The position numbers were made by a program, and so were the translations under genes. The notes below the pieces were generated by a model. That model was not told the origin of the DNA. It searched no databases and saw only the letters and a program-made list of their open reading frames with translations. Positions 24,357 through 32,569 of a stretch of 64,000 nt of DNA are shown here, piece after piece; positions within the stretch are counted from its first letter, which is position 1, and each line of letters starts with the position of its first letter. This DNA is from Crossiella sp. SN42 (GTDB lineage: Bacteria; Actinomycetota; Actinomycetes; Mycobacteriales; Pseudonocardiaceae), in the NCBI RefSeq assembly GCF_023897065.1, contig NZ_JAMHIV010000002.1, positions 363,867 to 427,866 on the forward strand, in the 5' to 3' direction.

Positions 24357-24389
24357 ACCGCCGTCGGCACCAGGTCCGGTGCCGGCGGT
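24357..24389. terminator. Bidirectional terminator after rtcB fragment
   Basis: Stem ACCGCCGTCGGCACC / GGTGCCGGCGGT with one bulge and a 6-base loop, immediately after the rtcB stop and before the convergent hydrolase gene. Confidence 0.65.
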
Positions 24390-24397
24390 GGGCTGAG

Positions 24398-25162
24398 TCA
24401 GCTGGTCGCGGGCAGGGCGCGGTAGGTCGGGAGCTTCGCCACCCGGCCGTCGCCGCTGCTCTGCCCGCGCAACCGGCGCACCAGCCACGGCCACAGGAAC
24501 GTGCGCAGCCACCGCAGGTGATCGGCGTCCACCGGCTCGGCCACGTTGACCTCCAGCGCGGGCGCCACCCCGTCCAGCACCGCCAGCCCCGCCGCGGCCA
24601 TCGCCTGGTGCGCGTCCGGCCCCGGGTGCAGCCGGTCCTCGGCCCAGGCCGCCATGCCGGCCGGGGTCAGCGAGGCCAGGTCCATGCACAGCAGCCCGTG
24701 CCTGCGGGCGGCGGCGGTGATCACCGCGTTCATCCGGGTGATCCGGCGGTCCATCCGGCTGCGCAGGGCCGGCGGCAGCGGGGCGAACAGGCCGGGCGCG
24801 GGGATGGTCGCGGTGAGCACGGTGGCGCCGGTGGCGCGCAGGCCGCCGAAGAGGGCGTCCAGGTCCGCGGCCAGCTCCAGCGGGTTGAGGCTGGGCCGGA
24901 TCACGTCGTTCATGCCGACCACCGCGGTGACCAGGTCCGGGGCCAGCTCCTGGGCCGGGGCCAGCTGGGTTTCCAGCACGCGCCGGGTGGTCAGCCCGCG
25001 CACCGCGAGGTTCGCGTACCGCACACTCCCTTGCCGGTCCGCGATCGCCTCGGCCAGCCGGTCCGCCCAGCCCCGGAAACCGCCGTCGGCGTCCGGATCC
25101 CCGAGCCCCTCGGTCACGCTGTCGCCCACGGCGACGAAGCGCTGCCATCCGGTGTTCAACAC
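24398..25162 (-). CDS. SGNH/GDSL-type hydrolase
   Basis: 254 residues, cytosolic (no signal peptide). SGNH blocks are visible: GDSVTEG near residues 13-19 (nucleophile Ser), a Gly/Asn pair in ANLAVRG, GMNDV near 83-87 and DRLHPGPDAH near 175-184 with catalytic Asp and His. The family hydrolyses esters and acyl groups of lipids, sugars or peptidoglycan precursors; the substrate cannot be read from sequence. It starts just inside the end of vapC (overlap about 7 bases). Confidence 0.88.
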   Translation of the reverse strand: MLNTGWQRFVAVGDSVTEGLGDPDADGGFRGWADRLAEAIADRQGSVRYANLAVRGLTTRRVLETQLAPAQELAPDLVTAVVGMNDVIRPSLNPLELAADLDALFGGLRATGATVLTATIPAPGLFAPLPPALRSRMDRRITRMNAVITAAARRHGLLCMDLASLTPAGMAAWAEDRLHPGPDAHQAMAAAGLAVLDGVAPALEVNVAEPVDADHLRWLRTFLWPWLVRRLRGQSSGDGRVAKLPTYRALPATS

Positions 25163-25563
25163 ACCACCTCGACCTTGCAGGGCAGTCCATGCGCGTTGGC
25201 CAGCTTCGCGTCCGCGGTGAGCAGCGGCACGTCCAGCGCGGCGGCCAGCGCCACGTACAGCGCGTCGTAGTAGCTCACCGAGTGCCGCAGCTGCCAGGCG
25301 AGCTGGCCGATCGGTCCGGTGTGCGGATACCGGTGATCGACCAGGTGAGCCACCGAGGAAAGCACGGTCTCACCCATCTCCGCGGAGATCAGTCCCGACC
25401 TGGCGTGCTTGCGCACCGCCTGCCCGACCTCGGCGTCCACCAGGTGTGGCGCGTGACAGGTGGCATCGCGGAGCCGCTGCCGCAGCTCCTGCAGGTCCGG
25501 CATGATCAGGGTGTTGACCAGTGCCGAGGCGTCCGTGACGACGTGTTGAGCACCCTTATTCAT
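25156..25563 (-). CDS. vapC: VapC-type PIN-domain ribonuclease toxin
   Basis: 135 residues. The four acidic PIN residues are visible: Asp in VVTDASALV near residue 11, Glu in DAEVGQAV near 45, Asp in SYYDALYVALA near 99 and Asp in LLTADAKLA near 117. PIN toxins of this size cleave tRNA or rRNA and are blocked by the partner antitoxin. The start overlaps the antitoxin gene by eight bases, the usual toxin-antitoxin coupling. Confidence 0.88.
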   Translation of the reverse strand: MNKGAQHVVTDASALVNTLIMPDLQELRQRLRDATCHAPHLVDAEVGQAVRKHARSGLISAEMGETVLSSVAHLVDHRYPHTGPIGQLAWQLRHSVSYYDALYVALAAALDVPLLTADAKLANAHGLPCKVEVVC

Positions 25564-25801
25564 CGCGCGACTCCCGGATCGCGGCCACCGTCTCGGCCGG
25601 AGTGGGCAGGCGGATGCCGGGCGGGTACTGGGCGTGCATCGCCTCGATCACGTCCATCACCTCGTCCTTGGTGCGGCGGTTCACCAACTGGATCAGTTCC
25701 TCTCGCATGTACGCCTGCAGGGACATGCCGGCCACCTGAGCCCTCTTGCGGAGTGCCTCATAGGTCTCATCCGGGACATCGCGGATCTGGATGGTCGCCA
25801 T
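25556..25801 (-). CDS. vapB: VapB/FitA-type ribbon-helix-helix antitoxin
   Basis: 81 residues. The N-terminal 45 residues are a ribbon-helix-helix unit (MATIQIRDVPDETYEALRKR, then GMSLQAYMREELIQL) that would bind DNA as a dimer; the C-terminal 35 residues (IEAMHAQYPPGIRLPTPAETV) would thread into VapC. Two copies of the palindrome TAGCGCTA abut the start codon, and there is no clear Shine-Dalgarno, so the transcript may be leaderless. Confidence 0.88.
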   Translation of the reverse strand: MATIQIRDVPDETYEALRKRAQVAGMSLQAYMREELIQLVNRRTKDEVMDVIEAMHAQYPPGIRLPTPAETVAAIRESRDE

Positions 25802-25819
25802 AGCGCTATTTTAGCGCTA
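25801..25819. promoter_or_regulatory. Double palindromic operator of vapBC
   Basis: TAGCGCTA occurs at 25801-25808 and 25812-25819, separated by TTT, so the centres are 11 bases (one helical turn) apart. The first copy begins at the A of the minus-strand start codon. Ribbon-helix-helix antitoxins bind such paired palindromes, so VapBC very likely autoregulates here. Confidence 0.75.
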
Positions 25820-25833
25820 CCGTCGCCGGTGCC

Positions 25834-26481
25834 TCACCGAGGCGTGATGAAGCCGGACTCATAGGCCGCGATGACCGCCTGGGTGCGGTCCCTGGCCTGC
25901 AGTTTCGCCAGCACGTTGCCCACGTGCGTCTTCACCGTCTGCAAGCCCACGAACAGCTTCTCCGCGATCTCGGCGTTGGACAGCCCGGTGGCCATCAGCC
26001 GCAGCACCGCCTCCTCGCGCTCGGTCAGCTGCGCCCTGGCCAGGGTGTCCGCGGCCCGTTTGCTGTGGTGCTCGGCGGCCAGCGACCGGATCGCTGAGGG
26101 GAACAGCAGCGTGTCGCCACCGGCCACGATGCGGATCGCGTGCACGATCTCCTCCGGCCGGGCCCGCTTGAGCAGGAAGCCGCTGGCGCCGACCCGCAGC
26201 GCGTCGTAGACGTACTCGTCGTTCTCGAAGGTGGTCACCACCAGGATCTTCGGCGGTTCGGCCACCGTGTCCAGCAGGTGCCGGGTGGCCTGGATGCCGT
26301 CCACCGCGGGCATCCGCACGTCCATCAGCACCACCTCCGGCCGCAGCCGGTGCACCAGGCCGGGCACCTCGGCGCCGTCGGCGGCCTCGCCGACCACGGT
26401 GAGGTCGGGTTCGGCGTTGATGATCGCGCGCAGCCCGGCCCTGATCAGGTCCTCGTCGTCGACGAGCAGCACGCTGGTCAT
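25834..26481 (-). CDS. NarL/LuxR-family response regulator
   Basis: 215 residues; ATG overlaps the stop of the sensor kinase (ATGA). Receiver domain residues 1-120 with DDEDLIRAGL at the start, phospho-acceptor Asp in LMDVRMP near 54 and the Lys in LLKRARPEEI near 105. The C-terminal LuxR helix-turn-helix is LTEREEAVLRLMATGLSNAEIAEKL, then VKTHVGNVLAKL. It controls transcription in response to the adjacent kinase. Confidence 0.93.
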   Translation of the reverse strand: MTSVLLVDDEDLIRAGLRAIINAEPDLTVVGEAADGAEVPGLVHRLRPEVVLMDVRMPAVDGIQATRHLLDTVAEPPKILVVTTFENDEYVYDALRVGASGFLLKRARPEEIVHAIRIVAGGDTLLFPSAIRSLAAEHHSKRAADTLARAQLTEREEAVLRLMATGLSNAEIAEKLFVGLQTVKTHVGNVLAKLQARDRTQAVIAAYESGFITPR

Positions 26482-27737
26482 GAGGTGGCCGCCCGCATCG
26501 GCAGGGTGGCCGCGACCCGCCAGCCGCCCTCGCACTCGCCAGCGGTGAGCTGACCGCGCAGCACGGTCACCCGCTCCCCGATACCGCGCAGGCCGCGCCC
26601 GCCGCCCTGTCCGCGACCGGCAGGCCGCTCCCCCAACGGGTTGGTCATCTCCAGCTCCAGGTGGTCCGCGCGCACGGCCAGCCGCAGGGTCACCGGAACC
26701 TTGCCGGCATGCCGCATCGCGTTGGTGAGTCCTTCTTGGACGATCCGGTACGCCTCCCTGGACACGGCCTTGGGCACGCGGTCCAGGTCGGCGCCGAGTT
26801 CGGCGGTGATCTCCACCCCGGCCAGCCTGGTGGTGCGCAGCAGGCCGTCCAGGTCGGCGAGGGTGGGTTGCGGGGCGGTGCCGCGGGACTCCTCGCGCAG
26901 GATGCCGAGCACGTGGTCCAGGTCGGCCAGCGCGCTGCGGGCGGCCTCCTCGATCGCACCCAGGGCGGCCCGCGCGAAGTCCCGGTCGGTGTCCAGCACC
27001 CGTCCGGCGGCCGCGGCCTGGATGGTGACCACGCTGAGCGCGTGCCCCACCGAGTCGTGCAGCTCGCGGGCCAGCCGGTTGCGCTGGGCCAGCTGCTCGG
27101 CCTTGCGCTCCAGCTCGGCCAGCCGCTCGGCCGGGGTGGGGCCGAGGAAGAACCCGGCCAGCCGGGCCAGCAGCCAGCCGATCGCGGCCACCAGGTACAC
27201 CGCGACCAGGGTCACGCCGATCGCGGCCAGCGGCGCCCACCACTTGTCGGGGCCGCCGGTGACCGGGAACGCCTGTGCGATGAACAGCGTGGTGTACCGG
27301 CTGAACGGCAGGGTAAACGCGCCGACCACGAACACCGGGATGATCAGCGTGAGCAGGCTGACCAGGAACCCGGTGATCAGGTGGATGATCAGCCAGGCCG
27401 CCACCCGCCACCGGATGCCCTGCCGGTGACCGCCCGCGAGGTCGGTGACCTGGACGCCGAGCAGGGTGCGCACCGCGGTGGTCTCCAGCACGCCCAGCGC
27501 CGGGATGAACGTGGTGAGCACCAGCGTGCCCAGGGCGAAGAAGGTGGCCAGCGCGCCCAGGGTCCAGCCCTCGGGCAGCGGCAGCGGCGGGATCTCGCCG
27601 CGCAGCAGCTCGGCTACCGCGGTGCCCGCGATGAAGTAGGGGGTCAGCAGCGCCCCGCCCAGCACGAGGTAGATCCACCGCAACAGGGTGGACCTGCTCG
27701 TCAGTGGCGTGAGCAGCTTGCCGAGGAGACCGGGCAC
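26478..27737 (-). CDS. Two-component sensor histidine kinase (HisKA_3 type)
   Basis: 419 residues. Four or five membrane segments lie in residues 15-200 with little extracytoplasmic sequence, suggesting that a membrane-related signal is sensed. The phospho-acceptor His lies in ARELHDSVGHALSVV near residue 222, with the HATPase_c domain after residue 310 (EGLTNAMRHAG as N box, GRGLRGIGERV as G box). It is co-transcribed with the response regulator and divergent from a small membrane protein gene. Confidence 0.92.
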   Translation of the reverse strand: MPGLLGKLLTPLTSRSTLLRWIYLVLGGALLTPYFIAGTAVAELLRGEIPPLPLPEGWTLGALATFFALGTLVLTTFIPALGVLETTAVRTLLGVQVTDLAGGHRQGIRWRVAAWLIIHLITGFLVSLLTLIIPVFVVGAFTLPFSRYTTLFIAQAFPVTGGPDKWWAPLAAIGVTLVAVYLVAAIGWLLARLAGFFLGPTPAERLAELERKAEQLAQRNRLARELHDSVGHALSVVTIQAAAAGRVLDTDRDFARAALGAIEEAARSALADLDHVLGILREESRGTAPQPTLADLDGLLRTTRLAGVEITAELGADLDRVPKAVSREAYRIVQEGLTNAMRHAGKVPVTLRLAVRADHLELEMTNPLGERPAGRGQGGGRGLRGIGERVTVLRGQLTAGECEGGWRVAATLPMRAATS

Positions 27738-27894
27738 ACGGACGATCCTGACACGTCCGGCCGCCGCCGGGGCTCACTCCGGGGAAGCGCGGCGTTCCCC
27801 CGTGCGGGGGAGTTCGCTCGGCCGTCGGCGGGATGCCCCGGGATGGGGGCTGCGGCACCCTGGAGGCACACTGTGAACCGGAGGTCACGCCATC

Positions 27895-28308
27895 ATGCCC
27901 ACATCCCAGCGCTCGGCCCGCGGCACCCGCTGGCTCGGTTACGCGGCCTGCGTGTGGGCGCTCGGCTTCGCGGTGGTGGTGTTCCTGACCGGCTCGCCCG
28001 AGCACGGGTGGGGCCTGACCCTGCTGCCCGCCGGCGACTCGCCGACGCTGTGGCTGCTCCAGCTCGCGGCCAGCCTGCTGATCCCGGCGGGCGGGGTGAT
28101 CGCGCTGGCGCTGACCCAGCCCTGGGGCGCGAGCTTCCCCCGGCCGCTGCTGCTGACCGTGGTGTGGACCGGAGCGGCGCTGGCCTTCGCGCAGGCGGGC
28201 TACGACGCGTTCGGCCCGATCGGCGCGGAGCCGCTGCACACCGCCTGGTTCGTGGTGCTGGGGCTGCTGCTGGCCGCCACCGGGCTGCTGCACCGCAAGC
28301 CGCGGTGA
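27895..28308 (+). CDS. Four-segment membrane protein of unknown function
   Basis: 137 residues, ATG with GGAGGTC upstream. Four hydrophobic segments at about residues 14-31, 50-72, 80-98 and 112-128 with short loops (SPEHGWG, QAGYDAFGPIG). It is divergent from the two-component system across a 157-base region that contains a GC-rich inverted repeat, so it is a likely regulatory target. Family not recognised. Confidence 0.65.
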   Translation: MPTSQRSARGTRWLGYAACVWALGFAVVVFLTGSPEHGWGLTLLPAGDSPTLWLLQLAASLLIPAGGVIALALTQPWGASFPRPLLLTVVWTGAALAFAQAGYDAFGPIGAEPLHTAWFVVLGLLLAATGLLHRKPR

Positions 28309-28591
28309 GACGTTTCACAGCCGCCGACTAAAGCAATTCTGGCTCCTTACGCGATCTTCACAGCTTTTCGCCGTTTACGCTGTCCGATTCGCGCTGTTGC
28401 GATCCATTTCGCCCGGATCACCCTGGCATGTCGGGTGGATTTCTTATACCAGTTCTTTACCTTCCCGGTTTCCTGACCAGCACCCGGCGGCTTACCCCGT
28501 TAGTGGGACGCCATGGACAGCGCGTGGAAAATCTGCGTAGATTTTGACTCATCCCATCACCCCATCGCGTAATTTCCGGGGAGCAGGTCCG
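28309..28591. other. AT-rich intergenic region before the lysyl-tRNA synthetase cassette
   Basis: About 280 bases with clearly lower GC than the surroundings and no gene visible on either strand. It contains several T-rich runs (CTTTTCGCC, TTTCTTATACCAG) that could include a promoter, and the inverted repeat AAAATCT-GCGT-AGATTTT at its end. The low GC continues into the first part of the synthetase gene, a possible sign of transfer. Confidence 0.6.
28528..28545. promoter_or_regulatory. AT-rich inverted repeat upstream of the class I LysRS gene
   Basis: Perfect 7-bp arms AAAATCT / AGATTTT around GCGT, 46 bases before the ATG. In a genome this GC-rich it stands out and could be an operator or a small leader hairpin. 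Confidence 0.5.
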
Positions 28592-30166
28592 ATGCCGCCA
28601 CGAGACTGGTGTGTCGCCGAGTCAGCCAAAGTCAGCGCGTTGCTGGACAAACGCGGGGAAACCGCCGGAGAGGTGCTTTTCGGCGCTGGGTTCGGTCCAT
28701 CCGGGTTACCGCACATCGGCACGTTGTGCGAGGTCATGCGCACCGGTTTTGTCCGCACGGCCTTCGCGGAGACCACCGGCCGTCCGACCAGGCTGGTGCT
28801 GGTTTCCGACGATATGGACGCCCTGCGAAAAGTCCCGGACGGTTTTCCGAACCGCGAGCTTCTGGAACAGCACCTGGGTTTGCCACTGCATCGGGTACCT
28901 GACCCTTTTGAGCAGCATGAAAGCCTTTCCACGGGGATCAACGCCCGCTTGCGCCGCGTGCTGGATGCCTTCGAGCTGGACTACGAGCTGGTGTGCAGCT
29001 CCGCCGCGTACGCATCTGGTAAGTACGATGACACGATCCGTTCGTTGCTGGCCGACCTGGCCGGGTTCAACGAGCTGGTCGGCGCTTCGGTGGGTCCGGT
29101 GCGCCGTGGCTCGTACAGCATCCTGATGCCGGTGTCCGCGAGCACCGGCCGGGTTATCGAACACACCAGGGTTCTCGAAGTGGACCCGGTGGCGGGCACC
29201 CTCACCTACGAGATCCCGGCCGATGTGATCATCCAGCGACCGGGCCTGGACTACGGGATCGAGCCGCAGGAGTACTACGCGGGCGAGCCGATCGGCGAAC
29301 CGGTCACCGTGTCCGCGCTGGGCGGGGCCTGCAAGCTCCAGTGGAAGGCCGACTGGGCGATGCGGCTGCTGGCCGGCGGCGTGGCCTACGAGATGCACGG
29401 CGAGGACCTGGCCGCCTCCGCCCAGGTGGTGCGGCGGATCTGCCACCGGTTGCGCCGGGAACCGCCGGTGCTGTTCGGCTACGGCCTGTTCACCGACGAA
29501 CGCGGGCACAAGATCTCCAAGTCCCGCGGCAACGGCTTCTCCCTGACCGAGGCCCAGGACTACTTGAGCCAAGAGGCCCTGCGCCTGCTGCTCTACCGGA
29601 AACCGCGCCGCCCCAAGCGGTTCGGTCCCGCGCTGACGCCCCGGCTCAACGACGCGGTCCGGCAGGAGGCCCGCCGCGCGGCCGATCCCGAGCGGGGCGC
29701 GGGCGCCAGGGTCCGGCTGCACCGGATCGGTGCGACGGCCCGGATCACGGGGCCGGGCTTCGGGAAGCTGTGCCGGGTGCTGGACGCCTGCGCGCCGGTG
29801 GACTTCGCGGCAGCGGTGGAGTTCGCGCGGCGGTACTTCGGCGACGGGATCGAGCACGAGACGCTGGTGCGGGCCTGGAACTTCCACGAGGCGCGCAAAC
29901 CCGTCGCGGAGCCAAGGGTTTTCGCGCCGGCGGAGGCCGCGTTGCTCGAACGCGCGGCGGAGGTCATCGAGCTCGCCCCGCCCGCCGAGCTCGCGGTCCG
30001 CCTGCACCTCCTGCTCACCGTCTCCCCGCTCGGCAGACCCGCCGCCTGCCGGGTCCTCTACCTGGCCCTGCTCGGCCGCCCGCACGGCCCGCGCCTGGCC
30101 ACCTGGATCCGGATCACCGGACCCAAACGCTCTCTCCGCCTGCTCCGCGAGACCCTCGCCCGTTGA
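28592..30166 (+). CDS. lysK: Class I lysyl-tRNA synthetase
   Basis: 524 residues. ATG at 28592 is chosen (GGGGAGCAGG upstream; family-like N-terminus). It charges lysine to tRNA(Lys) through lysyl-adenylate. Signature motifs are intact: PHIGTL (HIGH motif, His41) within SGLPHIGT, and KISKS at residues 307-311. The middle carries the class I LysRS blocks YELVCSSAAYASGKYDD and PGLDYGIEPQEYYAGE. Slightly shorter than usual. It is followed 16 bases later by an aldehyde dehydrogenase and then an exporter, which suggests a role beyond housekeeping; a class II LysRS elsewhere cannot be checked here. Confidence 0.85.
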   Translation: MPPRDWCVAESAKVSALLDKRGETAGEVLFGAGFGPSGLPHIGTLCEVMRTGFVRTAFAETTGRPTRLVLVSDDMDALRKVPDGFPNRELLEQHLGLPLHRVPDPFEQHESLSTGINARLRRVLDAFELDYELVCSSAAYASGKYDDTIRSLLADLAGFNELVGASVGPVRRGSYSILMPVSASTGRVIEHTRVLEVDPVAGTLTYEIPADVIIQRPGLDYGIEPQEYYAGEPIGEPVTVSALGGACKLQWKADWAMRLLAGGVAYEMHGEDLAASAQVVRRICHRLRREPPVLFGYGLFTDERGHKISKSRGNGFSLTEAQDYLSQEALRLLLYRKPRRPKRFGPALTPRLNDAVRQEARRAADPERGAGARVRLHRIGATARITGPGFGKLCRVLDACAPVDFAAAVEFARRYFGDGIEHETLVRAWNFHEARKPVAEPRVFAPAEAALLERAAEVIELAPPAELAVRLHLLLTVSPLGRPAACRVLYLALLGRPHGPRLATWIRITGPKRSLRLLRETLAR

Positions 30167-30182
30167 CCCAAGGTGGTTCGCC

Positions 30183-31427
30183 GTGACCGTCACCTCCCTC
30201 CCCGTGTCCACTGTGGACTTCACCGAGCTCCGGCAGCGCGCCGCCGCCTTCGCCGCGCATCTTCAGACCCGCGCCGAGGACGTCGTGCGCAGCCTCTCCG
30301 GCTACCAGTGCGCCAACGTGGCGCTGGACGAGATCGACCGCTCGGTGGAGTTCCTGGCCAACCTGCACCGCAACCGGGAGTACTTCCAGGGGCGGGTGCA
30401 GGGCGTCACCAGCTTCCTGCCGCTCAACCAGCCGTTGTACGCCACGGTGTGCTTCGGCGTGATCCCCTCGCTGATGGCCGAGGAGGCCGCGCTCCGGCCG
30501 CCGACGGTGATGCACCCGCACTACCGCAAGCTCGCCGAGGTCCTCGACCTGCCGGCGTACTTCCCGAACCTGCGAGTGTCCTATCAGGACCGTGAGGTGT
30601 TCGTGGCCCAGCGCGCCCGGCGCACCGACGCGGTGGTGTTCACCGGCTCGCCGGACAACGCGGCCAAGGTCCGGCGGCTGTTCCTCAAGCGGACCCTGTT
30701 CATCCTCAACGGTTCCGGCCACAACCCCCTGGTGGTCACCGAGTCCGCGGACCTGGCGGCGGCGGTGGACAGCGCGCTGCGGGTGGTGCTCTACAACCAG
30801 GGCCAGGACTGCGCCGGACCCAACGCGATCCTGGTGCACCGGGCCCGGCTGGCCGAGTTCCGGGAGGCGCTGGTGCTCCGGCTGCGCGGCTTGGAGCACC
30901 GGGTCGGGCCCTACGCCGACCCGGACAACCTGGTCGGCCCGAACAGCGACCCCGACCACCCGGTGAAGATCATCCGGATGTTCAAGGAGGACCGGGAGTT
31001 CTGCGTCTACGGCGGCGACATCAACCCGGTCACCGGGATGATCCGGCCCACCGTCTTCCAGAAGGACCTCGCACTGGGCGGCAACTACCAGGAGTTCTTC
31101 GCCCCGGTGTTCTACCTCCAGCCCTACGACACCGACGGCGAGCTGGCCACCTACTTCACCGACCACCGCTACCGCAACAACGCCATGTACGTCTCGCTGT
31201 TCGGCGAGAGCCCGTACGTGGACTCGCTGCTGGACACCCCGCTGCACGAACCGGACTCGATCCTGCGGAACACCGACCTGCACCTGACCGAGAAGGGCTA
31301 CCTGCCCTACGGCGGCCAGGGCCCGGCCGCCTCCTGCCGGTACGTGGACGGGGAACGGGTGCCGGGCGCGACCTCGCCGCAGCGGGACATCTTCCAGCAC
31401 CTCGTGGCGCCGCGGCTGGCATGCTGA
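30183..31427 (+). CDS. Aldehyde dehydrogenase-family protein without the general-base Glu
   Basis: 414 residues, GTG with AAGGTGG upstream. ALDH superfamily: catalytic Cys210 in YNQGQDCAGPN is present, but the usual ELGGK-like motif reads LNGSGHNP with Asn176 in place of the Glu that activates water. Loss of this Glu is common in acylating (thioester-reducing) ALDHs, so a reductase of an activated acyl group is possible. It is shorter than typical ALDHs (about 480), with a short N-terminal cofactor region. Lies between class I LysRS and an exporter with an 8-base overlap to the latter. Confidence 0.75.
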   Translation: MTVTSLPVSTVDFTELRQRAAAFAAHLQTRAEDVVRSLSGYQCANVALDEIDRSVEFLANLHRNREYFQGRVQGVTSFLPLNQPLYATVCFGVIPSLMAEEAALRPPTVMHPHYRKLAEVLDLPAYFPNLRVSYQDREVFVAQRARRTDAVVFTGSPDNAAKVRRLFLKRTLFILNGSGHNPLVVTESADLAAAVDSALRVVLYNQGQDCAGPNAILVHRARLAEFREALVLRLRGLEHRVGPYADPDNLVGPNSDPDHPVKIIRMFKEDREFCVYGGDINPVTGMIRPTVFQKDLALGGNYQEFFAPVFYLQPYDTDGELATYFTDHRYRNNAMYVSLFGESPYVDSLLDTPLHEPDSILRNTDLHLTEKGYLPYGGQGPAASCRYVDGERVPGATSPQRDIFQHLVAPRLAC

Positions 31428-32569
31428 GCCGCCGCTGGGAGCCGGTCGCCGCGGTCAGCACGGTCGCGGTGGTCGGCCTGGCCACCGGACTGGCGATTCC
31501 GTTGGTGTCGCTGCGGTTGGCCGCCGCCGGGGCGGGCAGCGCGGTGGTCGGCGCGGCCGCCGCGCTGCCCGCGCTGGGCATCCTGTGCGCGGCCCCGCTG
31601 ACCGGGCCGCTCACCCGGCGCTGGCCGGTACGCACCGTGCTGCTGGGCGCGTTGCTGGCCTCGGCGCTGAGCCTGCTGCTGCTCACCACCACCGCGGACC
31701 TGTTCGCCTGGCTGGTGCTGCGGTTCACCGTGGGCGCGGCCGCCGGCGTGCTGCTGGCGCTGGGTGAGACCTGGATCAACGCGGTGGCCGCCGACGGGGT
31801 GCGCGGGCGCTGGGTCGCGGTGTACACCTCGGTGTTCACCCTGTGCCAGGTGTCCGGGCCGGGACTGCTGGCCTGGCTGGGTTCCGGCGGGTCCGCGCCG
31901 ATCCTGGTCACCGTGGCCGCGCACCTGCCCGGCCTGTTACTGCTCGCGTTCACCCGCTGCGAGATCGACGTCGAGCACGGGCCGCGGTCCTTCGGGCTGC
32001 TGGGTTTCGCCCGGGCCGCGCCGGTGATCGTGCTGGCGGTGCTGCTGTTCTCCTTCTTCGACAGCGTGGTGCTCGCGCTGTTCCCGTTGTACGGCATGGC
32101 CTACGGACAGCCGGAGCGGATCGCGGTGCTGCTGGTCGGCGCGGTCTTCGCCGGGGACGCGCTGCTCCAGGTGCCCCTCGGTTGGCTGGCCGATCGGGTG
32201 GACCGAAGTCGGCTGCACCTGGCCTGCGGAGCCGTGGTGCTGCTGCTGGCGCTGGGTTTGCCGCTGCTGATGCCGCACCCGGTGCTGCTGTGGCCCGCGC
32301 TGGTGCTGCTCGGCGGTGCGGCCGGTGGCGTCTACACCCTTGGCCTGGTGCGCATCGGCGAACGGTTCCGGGGCGCGGACCTGGTCACCGCGAACGCCTG
32401 CGCCACCACGCTGTGGGGCCTGGGCAGCCTGGCCGGGCCGCCGCTGGGCGGACTGGCGGTGGAGCTGCTGCGGCCGGACGGGCTGATGCTGGCGCTGGCC
32501 GCGGTGACCGTGCTGTTCCTGCTCTCCGGCCGGTTCAGCGTTGCACGCCACGGGGTTTCACCGCGCTGA
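31421..32569 (+). CDS. MFS transporter (exporter-like)
   Basis: 382 residues, about 12 hydrophobic segments. The ATG overlaps the end of the dehydrogenase by eight bases, so the two are translationally coupled. The cytoplasmic loops have MFS features (GPLTRRWPVRTVL in loop 2-3, GWLADRVDRSRLHL in loop 8-9). It resembles YcaD-type efflux proteins. By position it would export (or import) the substrate of the LysRS/ALDH cassette. Its last 35 bases overlap the convergent permease gene. Confidence 0.82.
   Translation: MLSRRWEPVAAVSTVAVVGLATGLAIPLVSLRLAAAGAGSAVVGAAAALPALGILCAAPLTGPLTRRWPVRTVLLGALLASALSLLLLTTTADLFAWLVLRFTVGAAAGVLLALGETWINAVAADGVRGRWVAVYTSVFTLCQVSGPGLLAWLGSGGSAPILVTVAAHLPGLLLLAFTRCEIDVEHGPRSFGLLGFARAAPVIVLAVLLFSFFDSVVLALFPLYGMAYGQPERIAVLLVGAVFAGDALLQVPLGWLADRVDRSRLHLACGAVVLLLALGLPLLMPHPVLLWPALVLLGGAAGGVYTLGLVRIGERFRGADLVTANACATTLWGLGSLAGPPLGGLAVELLRPDGLMLALAAVTVLFLLSGRFSVARHGVSPR

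Noticed and set aside
25834..28293. 819-residue minus-strand open frame
   Set aside because: Only its last 215 codons are real (response regulator); the rest is the sensor kinase in the wrong frame and the antisense of the small membrane protein.
28309..28591. T-box riboswitch upstream of the LysRS gene
   Set aside because: No T-box sequence or specifier structure is seen; T-boxes in actinobacteria are mostly on ileS.
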